Below, in pieces: positions 56,562-64,000 of a stretch of DNA of 64,000 nucleotides (position 1 is the stretch's first letter; each line of letters opens with the position of its first letter). Location of the stretch: contig JAQEWB010000004.1 in assembly GCA_027694045.1 (NCBI GenBank), positions 62,001-126,000 on the forward strand. Reading direction: 5' to 3'. This DNA is from Bacillaceae bacterium OF18-1A (lineage in GTDB: Bacteria; Bacillota; Bacilli; Bacillales; Bacillaceae_G). The notes under the pieces are model-generated. The model searched no databases. It was not told where the DNA came from and was given only the letters and a program-made list of their open reading frames with translations. A program made the position numbers and the translations under genes.

Positions 56562-56925
56562 TAGCTCCAGCAGCAAGCTCTTCGTGTCTAAGAACCTTCC
56601 GCATAAGAAGACAAAAAGCGTCTTCTATGCGAAAGAACCTTAGCCAGTCAGAGCTGAACGAGCTGCCTCCGCTTTATATAGAAATCCAGCTCCAGCGGCA
56701 AGAATGTTCGGTGGCTTCGCGCCTTCCTGCGAGGCAAAAAGCGCCTCTACGTCAGGAGCTCCATCCTCCTCACATTCTAAACGAGCCGCTTCCGCTTTAT
56801 ATGAAATCCAGCTCCGGCTCCTAGCCCTTCGCGTCTAAGAACCTTCCCCACGAGAAGGTAAAAAGCACCTTCTGTGGGAAAGAACCTTAGCCGTCAGGGC
56901 TAAGCAGTCGCCTCCGCTTTATATG
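56562..56925. repeat. Three tandem hairpin cassettes between yjbA and trpS
   Basis: Three units of about 123 nt begin CAGCTCC or AGCTCC (56562, 56686 and 56808) and end with CCGCTTTATAT. Each encloses a hairpin with the same loop AAAAAGC but different stems: GAAGAC/GTCTTC (56607-56625), GAGGC/GCCTC (56731-56747), GAAGGT/ACCTTC (56854-56872). Outer arms also covary, e.g. AGCTCT/AGAGCT, AGAATG/CATTCT, AGCCC/GGGCT. Similar GC-rich intergenic repeats occur in many Bacillus. The block ends at the trpS stop. Confidence 0.85.
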
Positions 56926-57927
<1,002 letters not shown>

Positions 57928-57963
57928 CTAAATTTGAATGCATGATAGGGAAGAGAAGGCAAA

Positions 57964-58200
57964 CAAAAAAGCCCATTCATCCCAAAAACTATAGGGACGA
58001 ATGGACCGCGGTACCACCCTAATTATTTCACTACTGTGAAATCTCTTTCATCCATAGTAACGTCTGGATATGACGCCAAAGCCTACTACTTTCGGTTCGG
58101 TTTGGTGCTCAAAAGCCCATTCCATATTGTACAATTACTTGTTCACACCAACCACAAGCTCTCTGAAATTGCTTCAATATGTACTCTTCTCTATCATCGC
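57964..58200 (-). ncRNA. T-box riboswitch (leader of trpS)
   Basis: On the minus strand the T-box core AGGGTGGTACCGCGG (58006-58020) is followed by the terminator CCATTCgtCCC / GGGatGAATGG with T6 (57965-58005), with which it can form the competing antiterminator. Upstream Stem I includes the AGAGAG...GGTTGGTGTGAA conserved region, and a TGG in the TATGGAA loop (complement at 58122-58124) is the likely Trp specifier. Uncharged tRNA-Trp should stabilise the antiterminator and allow trpS transcription. The 5' limit is approximate. Confidence 0.93.
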
Positions 58201-58310
58201 ATACATATAAAATTATTTATTGTTAACTGAGCTCTTTAATATGAAAGAACTAAAGTTTTATAACAAAATGTTTTGCTGATTATTATATCATATGGGATAG
58301 TGTTTGCAAA

Positions 58311-58709
58311 CTACATCAAAATAGTAAAGCTAACGAGGGTCGAGAACGCCCCGAGTATGATACCTGTAATACACATAGGATATGTCCATTTGAATGAATA
58401 TGTTTTATAAATTCGTTCTTTCTTATTTACAGGTTCCTCTGATTCTTCAACTAGAGAGTCTATTTTTTTGTTCGAGCCAAATACTCTTTGGAAAGCGTAA
58501 AGAGTTACATTGAAAAATCCATTTTGAAATATGAATAAAAAACCACCTATGAGAATAAAAAATAGCGCGATATAAAACGAAATGTTGACAAAGTTCAACA
58601 AAAATTGAGATGAAATGAGGAATGCACCAACGCTAGATGCAATTATTGCTATGGAAATTAGTATACAAGTATGAAAAAAAACTTTATTCAAAATATTCCC
58701 CTCCGTCAA
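58311..58709 (-). CDS. Membrane protein, DUF3899-like
   Basis: 132 residues with four hydrophobic helices (about 10-30, 33-50, 42-60 region and 110-130) and a charged central loop. GFLFIFQNGFFNVTLYAFQRVF resembles the DUF3899 core (GFF..F...R). AGGGGA ribosome site before ATG. It lies between the trpS leader and opp; function unknown. Confidence 0.7.
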   Translation of the reverse strand: MTEGNILNKVFFHTCILISIAIIASSVGAFLISSQFLLNFVNISFYIALFFILIGGFLFIFQNGFFNVTLYAFQRVFGSNKKIDSLVEESEEPVNKKERIYKTYSFKWTYPMCITGIILGAFSTLVSFTILM

Positions 58710-58892
58710 AATATTACTAGAATTATTATACTATAAAAGCTATAATAAGTACTAGAAGTAATTTTTTGAAAATTATACGCAATTAAAGGTCTGATTTCAA
58801 GATGATGGTAGCAATGTTAACGTATTCCTTTACAAAAAAATAAAAATATAAACATTTTATTAAAAATTTTAACAAAAAAACAAAAAACTATA

Positions 58893-58920
58893 TTCACAAT
58901 CGTCGTATTATATGTATAAT
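58893..58920 (+). promoter_or_regulatory. Promoter of oppABCDF
   Basis: -35 TTCACA (58893-58898) and -10 TATAAT (58915-58920), 16-nt spacer, about 90 nt before oppA. Confidence 0.6.
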
Positions 58921-59010
58921 GAAAATTGTAGAAACTTGGAGATTATTCTTTCAATTCTACTTTTTAACAAGTGAGGGTACAGGAAGTGCAATTAGGGGAG
59001 GCAACACAAC

Positions 59011-60666
59011 ATGAAGAAAAAGATACCGTTATTACTTGCATCAACTTTAACTGCAAGTATGTTGCTTGGCGCGTGTAGCTACCAAAAAGATGACGCAAAA
59101 GCAAAAGGGAAAGAGAACGCTACGAGTAGTAGTAACGGAAAACAGATTCTTAATTTAACAGAGTTATCTGAAATTCCATCAATGGATGCATCATTAGCAT
59201 CTGACTCTGCATCTTCTACAGCATTAAATAATACGATGGAAGGATTATATCGTATTGGCAAAAATCAAGAGAGAATGCCTGGAGTTGCTGAAGATGTCCA
59301 AAAGCTAGATGAGGGGAAGAAATACATATTTAAATTAAGAAAAGATGCGAAATGGTCGAATGGGGAACCTGTAACAGCAAAAGACTTTGTGTATTCATGG
59401 AAAAGAGCAGTAAATCCAGATACAAAAGCGACGTATTCGTACATTATGTTTGATATTAAAAATGCAGAGAAAATTCATAAAAAAGAATTACCTGCTGACC
59501 AATTAGGTGTAAAAGCGATTGATGATTATACATTAGAAGTAGAATTAGACAATCCCGTTCCTTACTTTGTTGATTTAACAGTGTATCCAGTATTTTATCC
59601 ACTAAATGAGAACTTTGTGAAAACACAAGGTGATAAATTTGGTTTAGAGGCAAATACAACGTTATATAATGGGCCATTCGTTATGAGTGATTGGAAACAT
59701 GAACAAAGCTTCCAATTTAAGAAGAACCCATCATATTGGGATAATAAAACGGTTAAAATCGAAGAGATTAATTTTAATATTGTAAAAAATACAGCAACTG
59801 ATGTAAATTTATATGAGACAAACGCGATTGATCGTGCGGCTTTAACGTCGGAATTTGTTGATAAATTTAGACAAAACCCAGAATTCCAAACAAGAAAAGA
59901 AGCAGGGGTTGCTTACTTAAGATTTAATCAAAACAATCAATATTTAAGTAATAAAAACTTAAGAAAAGCAATTTCAATGTCCTTTGACCGTGATAACATT
60001 GCAAAAGTTATTTTAAATAACGGTGCAATAGGGGCTTACGGATTTGTTGGACAGGATTTCGCTGAAGGTCCGAATAAAAAAGACTTCCGAGCTGAAAATG
60101 GAAAGTTAGTTGAAACAAATCCAAAAGAAGCGAAAAAGCTTTGGGAAACAGCGAAGAAAGAGCTTGGCACTGATAAAATCGAATTAGAATTCTTAAACTT
60201 TGATAATGAAGATGCGAAAAAAGTTGGAGAATTCTTAAAAGGTGAGATGGAGAAGAACTTACCTGGTTTATCGATTAAAATGAAACAGCAGCCATTCGCA
60301 CAAAAAAATAAGTTAGAAGATTCTCAACAATATGATATTGCATTTGGCATTTGGGGACCAGATTTCCCAGATCCAATTTCATATTTAGATATGTTTGTTA
60401 CAAATGGCTCTCAAAATAAAACAGGGTATTCTAATCCGAAATATGATGAGTTAATTCTAAAAGCCAAAACAGATACAAAAGATTTACAAGCTCGCTGGAA
60501 TAACCTTTTAGAAGTAGAGAAAATGCTAGTTAAAGAGGATGCGGTAATCGCTCCAATCTTCCAAAAAGGTTCAGCATATGTAGTAAAAGGTGCTGTAAAA
60601 GATATTATCCCGATTAATTATGGTGGTAAATTAACTTACAAATGGGCATCTGTTGAACAAAAATAA
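59011..60666 (+). CDS. oppA: Oligopeptide-binding lipoprotein OppA
   Basis: 551 residues, typical OppA length. The lipobox LLGAC sets the lipidated Cys at residue 22. The family signature runs from about 96-118 (KYIFKLRKDAKWSNGEPVTA) and the C-terminal half has the SYLDMF and FQKGSAYVVK segments. It captures extracellular peptides for uptake and, in the B. cereus group, Opp also imports signalling peptides such as PapR and Phr. RBS AGGGGAGG. First gene of oppABCDF. Confidence 0.95.
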   Translation: MKKKIPLLLASTLTASMLLGACSYQKDDAKAKGKENATSSSNGKQILNLTELSEIPSMDASLASDSASSTALNNTMEGLYRIGKNQERMPGVAEDVQKLDEGKKYIFKLRKDAKWSNGEPVTAKDFVYSWKRAVNPDTKATYSYIMFDIKNAEKIHKKELPADQLGVKAIDDYTLEVELDNPVPYFVDLTVYPVFYPLNENFVKTQGDKFGLEANTTLYNGPFVMSDWKHEQSFQFKKNPSYWDNKTVKIEEINFNIVKNTATDVNLYETNAIDRAALTSEFVDKFRQNPEFQTRKEAGVAYLRFNQNNQYLSNKNLRKAISMSFDRDNIAKVILNNGAIGAYGFVGQDFAEGPNKKDFRAENGKLVETNPKEAKKLWETAKKELGTDKIELEFLNFDNEDAKKVGEFLKGEMEKNLPGLSIKMKQQPFAQKNKLEDSQQYDIAFGIWGPDFPDPISYLDMFVTNGSQNKTGYSNPKYDELILKAKTDTKDLQARWNNLLEVEKMLVKEDAVIAPIFQKGSAYVVKGAVKDIIPINYGGKLTYKWASVEQK

Positions 60667-60679
60667 TCTTTTTTCCATC

Positions 60680-60722
60680 GTTTACAAGGGTATATGCCTA
60701 TGATGGGCATATGCTCTTATTT
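60680..60722 (+). promoter_or_regulatory. Intercistronic hairpin between oppA and oppB
   Basis: GTATATGCC / GGGCATATGC-type stem with only a weak T-rich tail, so it is more likely an mRNA-stabilising or attenuating structure than a full terminator. It could raise OppA over the other subunits. Confidence 0.5.
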
Positions 60723-60792
60723 TAAAAAAATAAAAGTAAGAATATTTTAAACTATCTTATTGCTTTTGAGAAAAACGGGGAGGTGCTTGACT

Positions 60793-61722
60793 ATGGGACG
60801 TTATGTATTAAAACGTTTCGTGTACATGGCTTTGACATTATTTTTAATTACTACACTGACTTTCTTTTTGATGAAATTACTTCCGGGTTCTCCACTTAAA
60901 AACCAGGAGAAGTTATCACCGGCACAAAAAGAAATCATTCTTGAAAAATACGGATTGAATGATCCAGTACCAGTTCAATACGCACGTTACTTAGGTAACT
61001 TAGCACAAGGTGATTTAGGGGTATCATTCCAATATGATAACCGTCCAGTAACAGATATGATTGTGGATCGCATTGGACCATCAGCACAGCTTGGTATGCA
61101 AGCGATTATATTAGGATCATTTATCGGGTTAATTTTAGGAATCGTTGCGGCACTTCGTAACAATACGTGGGTGGATTATGGTGCAACAGTTATTTCGGTA
61201 CTCGGAATGTCGGTACCATCGTTCGTATTCGCCGCATTACTACAATATTTCGTAGGGGTAAAACTTGGTTGGTTCCCGGTAGCATTCTGGAAAGGGCCAG
61301 AGTTTACTGTAATGCCTACAATCGCATTATCGATGTCAGTTATCGCAACAATCGCACGTTTCTCTCGTGCAGAATTAATTGAAGTTATGCAATCTGATTA
61401 CATTTTAACAGCGAAAGCAAAAGGGATTAGTCAAGGCGTTATCATTGTAAAACACGCACTTCGTAACGCATTAATCCCAGTTGTAACAATTTTAGGGCCA
61501 ATGGTTGCCGCATTAATTACAGGGACACTTGTTATTGAGCAAATTTATGCTGTACCAGGACTTGGGGAACAATTCGTTAAATCGATTACTTTAAATGACT
61601 ATACAGTTATTATGGGAACTACAATTTTCTATAGTGCAATCTTCATTTTAGTTATTTTCATTGTCGATATTTTATACGGAATTATTGATCCTCGTATTCG
61701 TTTAGCGGGAGGGAACAAATGA
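60793..61722 (+). CDS. oppB: Oligopeptide ABC transporter permease OppB
   Basis: 309 residues from ATG at 60793 (GGGAGGTG ahead); an in-frame ATG at 60760 lacks one. Six membrane helices and the binding-protein-dependent permease EAA loop (about 205-235, with AKAKGISQG). Its stop overlaps oppC by ATGA. Forms the membrane pore with OppC. Confidence 0.95.
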   Translation: MGRYVLKRFVYMALTLFLITTLTFFLMKLLPGSPLKNQEKLSPAQKEIILEKYGLNDPVPVQYARYLGNLAQGDLGVSFQYDNRPVTDMIVDRIGPSAQLGMQAIILGSFIGLILGIVAALRNNTWVDYGATVISVLGMSVPSFVFAALLQYFVGVKLGWFPVAFWKGPEFTVMPTIALSMSVIATIARFSRAELIEVMQSDYILTAKAKGISQGVIIVKHALRNALIPVVTILGPMVAALITGTLVIEQIYAVPGLGEQFVKSITLNDYTVIMGTTIFYSAIFILVIFIVDILYGIIDPRIRLAGGNK

Positions 61723-62735
61723 TGAAAGATGTACAAAAATTATCTCCAGATTTATTTCAGCAAGCCAATCAAAATAATGTTGATAATGAAGTCATTGCCC
61801 GTCCAAGCTTAACGTTTTGGCAAGATGTAAGAAGACGTTTGTTCCAACATAAAGGTGCGATGCTTGGTCTTGTATTATTAGTTCTTATTGCACTATTAGC
61901 AATTTTTGGACCGATGGTAAGTAAACACTCGTATAAAGAGCAAGACTTAGGTCGTGCGAAATTACCACCAAAAATTCCTGTTATTGAAAATGTTCATTGG
62001 TTACCATTTGACGGTACAGATCAATATGGTGTTGACCAATATGCAAAACGTGATATTAAAGAGTACTTCTGGTTTGGTACAGATGATCTTGGCCGTGATT
62101 TATGGACAAGAACATGGGAAGGTACGCGCGTATCATTATATATCGCTCTTTTAGCAGCAGCAATTGACTTAGTAATTGGGGTTGCGTATGGAGGTATTTC
62201 AGCATTCTACGGTGGTAGAGTAGATAATATTATGCAACGTATTATGGAGATTATTAACGGTATTCCATACTTAATCATCGTTATTTTAATGGTAATCATT
62301 ATGGGATCTGGTATTTGGTCGATCACACTCGCGATGGCGATTACAGGTTGGATAGGGATGTCACGTATCGTTCGTGGACAAATTTTAAAATTAAAAAACC
62401 AAGAGTATGTATTAGCATCTCGTACATTAGGTGCAACGAACACGCAATTAATTGTGAAACATTTAATTCCAAACGTAATGGGACCTATTATTGTAATGAC
62501 AATGTTTACAATTCCTTCAGCGGTGTTTGGTGAAGCATTCTTAAGCTTCATCGGTTTAGGAATTCAGCCACCATTTGCATCACTTGGTTCTCTTGTAAAT
62601 GATGGATATAAGTCAATTCAAACGTATCCACACATGATGTTCATCCCTGCGGTTGTCATCAGTATGTTAATTTTAGCATTCAACTTAATGGCAGATGGAT
62701 TACGCGATGCGTTAGATCCAAAAATGCGTAAGTAA
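61719..62735 (+). CDS. oppC: Oligopeptide ABC transporter permease OppC
   Basis: 338 residues, six helices and an EAA loop with YVLASRTLGATNTQLIVKH. It has the OppC N-terminal segment and the periplasm-facing insert of the family (about 65-125). Start ATG 61719 overlaps the oppB stop; the ATG at 61722 is an alternative. Coupled translation is likely. Confidence 0.95.
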   Translation: MMKDVQKLSPDLFQQANQNNVDNEVIARPSLTFWQDVRRRLFQHKGAMLGLVLLVLIALLAIFGPMVSKHSYKEQDLGRAKLPPKIPVIENVHWLPFDGTDQYGVDQYAKRDIKEYFWFGTDDLGRDLWTRTWEGTRVSLYIALLAAAIDLVIGVAYGGISAFYGGRVDNIMQRIMEIINGIPYLIIVILMVIIMGSGIWSITLAMAITGWIGMSRIVRGQILKLKNQEYVLASRTLGATNTQLIVKHLIPNVMGPIIVMTMFTIPSAVFGEAFLSFIGLGIQPPFASLGSLVNDGYKSIQTYPHMMFIPAVVISMLILAFNLMADGLRDALDPKMRK

Positions 62736-62755
62736 ACGAGGAGGGAGAAGTAAAA

Positions 62756-63799
62756 ATGAAAACATTGTTAGAGGTAAAAGATTTACAAGTCTCCTTTGAT
62801 ACACATGCAGGTGAAGTACAAGCAGTGCGCGGAGTTACTTTTGATTTGAAAAAAGGGGAAACATTAGCGATTGTAGGAGAGTCTGGTTCTGGGAAATCAG
62901 TTACTTCTAAAGCGCTAATGGGTTTAATCCCAAATCCTCCAGGTCGTATTAAAAATGGAGAGATTGTATTTGATGGTCGTGATTTAACGAAATTATCAGA
63001 AAAAGAAATGCAGCAAGTACGTGGTAAAGATATCGCAATGATTTTCCAAGATCCAATGACATCTTTAAATCCAACGATGACAATTGGTAATCAAATTATG
63101 GAAGGTCTTATTAAGCACCAAGGGATGAGTAAAGCAGACGCACGTAAAGTTGCTTTAGAATTAATCGACCTTGTAGGTATTCCAAATCCGGAAGCTCGCT
63201 TAAAACAATATCCTCACCAATTCTCAGGTGGTATGAGACAGCGTGTAGTTATTGCGATGGCGTTAGCTTGTAACCCGAAATTATTAATTGCCGATGAGCC
63301 GACAACAGCGCTAGACGTTACAATTCAGGCGCAAATTTTAGAGCTTATGAAAGACATTCAGCAAAAGACAGAAGCAGCAATCATTTTCATTACGCATGAC
63401 TTAGGTGTAGTAGCAAACGTTGCTGACCGAGTTGCAGTTATGTACGCTGGTAAAGTTGTTGAAATTGGAACTGTAGATGAAATTTTCTATAATCCGAAAC
63501 ATCCATACACTTGGGGCTTAATCGCATCTATGCCAAGCTTAGATGGATCAGAGGAAGAGCTATATGCGATTCCGGGAACGCCTCCTGACTTATTAAAACC
63601 GCCAAAGGGTGATGCTTTTGCACCACGTAACCCACAGGCGCTGAAAATTGATTTTGAAATGGAACCACCTTTATTTAAAGTAAGTGATACGCACTATGCA
63701 GCGACTTGGTTACTTCACGAGCAAGCTCCAGAAGTAAAACCACCGGCAGTTGTTGAAAAACGTATTCTTCAAATGAAAGCAGGTGAACAACATGACTAA
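62756..63799 (+). CDS. oppD: Oligopeptide ABC transporter ATPase OppD
   Basis: 347 residues. Walker A GESGSGKS (about 41-48), signature SGGMRQRV, Walker [13 protein letters not shown], and the C-terminal oligopeptide-transporter extension with [12 protein letters not shown]. Supplies ATP energy with OppF. Overlaps oppF by 8 nt. Confidence 0.96.
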   Translation: MKTLLEVKDLQVSFDTHAGEVQAVRGVTFDLKKGETLAIVGESGSGKSVTSKALMGLIPNPPGRIKNGEIVFDGRDLTKLSEKEMQQVRGKDIAMIFQDPMTSLNPTMTIGNQIMEGLIKHQGMSKADARKVALELIDLVGIPNPEARLKQYPHQFSGGMRQRVVIAMALACNPKLLIADEPTTALDVTIQAQILELMKDIQQKTEAAIIFITHDLGVVANVADRVAVMYAGKVVEIGTVDEIFYNPKHPYTWGLIASMPSLDGSEEELYAIPGTPPDLLKPPKGDAFAPRNPQALKIDFEMEPPLFKVSDTHYAATWLLHEQAPEVKPPAVVEKRILQMKAGEQHD

Positions 63800-64000
63800 A
63801 CAACGCGAGAAATTAATTGAAGTGAAAAATATACAGCAACACTTTAACGTGAGTGGTGGTGTTGTCAAAGCGGTTAATGATATTTCATTTGATATTTACC
63901 GCGGAGAGACATTCGGGCTTGTAGGAGAATCTGGTTGTGGTAAATCAACAACTGGAAGAACGATTATTCGTTTATATGATGCAACTGCTGGTGAAGTGGT
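63792..64000 (+). CDS. oppF: Oligopeptide ABC transporter ATPase OppF (partial)
   Basis: About 69 residues visible, beginning [20 protein letters not shown] and reaching Walker A GESGCGKST. The rest lies beyond the window edge. The second ATPase of the Opp system, overlapping oppD; truncated only by the window. Confidence 0.93.
   Translation, partial: MTKQREKLIEVKNIQQHFNVSGGVVKAVNDISFDIYRGETFGLVGESGCGKSTTGRTIIRLYDATAGEV

Overview
The window looks like a chromosomal segment of a Bacillus cereus group bacterium (low-GC Firmicute). Evidence is the AT-rich sequence, strong AGGAGG-type ribosome sites, TTG/GTG starts, T-tailed hairpin terminators, spore genes (gerPABCDEF, a Spo0E-like regulator, AsnO-like synthetase), solo-SLH surface proteins beside a glyoxylate operon, two 148-bp bcr1-like repeats with TTTAT target duplications, and Bacillus gene order (sipV-addB-addA; comZ-fabH-fabF-yjaZ-yjbA-trpS-opp). 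No rRNA, tRNA, prophage or CRISPR array was seen. Gene order and names are from recall of Bacillus genomes, not from a search.

Layout. 1-6.0 kb: a two-component system (kinase cut by the window edge), a CPBP membrane protein with an altered catalytic motif, two small membrane proteins, an M48 metalloprotease and an EamA exporter. 6.1-8.9 kb: three tandem SLH-only secreted proteins. 9.0-12.1 kb: glyoxylate shunt aceB-aceA, split by a bcr1-like element sitting on the aceB stop codon. 12.2-15.9 kb: APH-like kinase, a frameshifted gene, a cold-shock gene with a long leader, comK and a membrane protein with an internal duplication. 16.2-17.7 kb: a decayed IS607-type element (deleted tnpA, tnpB with an amber stop). 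17.7-27.1 kb: yhjE-like, sipV, addB-addA and two small genes. 27.1-35.4 kb: gerP operon (minus), spo0E-like, yisK, rocD, yisL, yisN, asnO. 35.4-40.8 kb: second bcr1-like copy, katA, a 20-bp tandem repeat, amt with GlnR/TnrA-type sites, a deletion derivative of the IS607-type element, and a membrane-anchored GH13 protein lacking most catalytic residues. 41-50 kb: housekeeping genes (yajQ, cvfB, prsA, yitT, HAD phosphatase, clpB under a CtsR site). 50-58.3 kb: yjaU-yjaV-comZ, a 157-bp tandem array, fabH-fabF, yjaZ, yjbA, three covarying hairpin cassettes, and trpS with a T-box leader. 58.3-64 kb: a DUF3899-like gene and oppABCDF (oppF cut by the edge).

Functional themes. AddAB repairs double-strand breaks and ComK/ComZ belong to competence control. 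The gerP proteins, the Spo0E-like protein and AsnO tie the 27-35 kb block to sporulation and spore coat. RocD and Amt serve nitrogen metabolism, AceA/AceB acetate or fatty-acid growth, FabH/FabF fatty-acid elongation, and Opp peptide uptake.

The least explained parts are non-coding or degenerate: the 157-bp array after comZ, whose units carry an intact 22-codon ORF resembling the ComZ tail plus a terminator-like hairpin; the three hairpin cassettes between yjbA and trpS, whose stems change in a compensatory way; the IS607-type relics, whose right ends are better kept than their coding parts; and the GH13 pseudoenzyme that one relic abuts.
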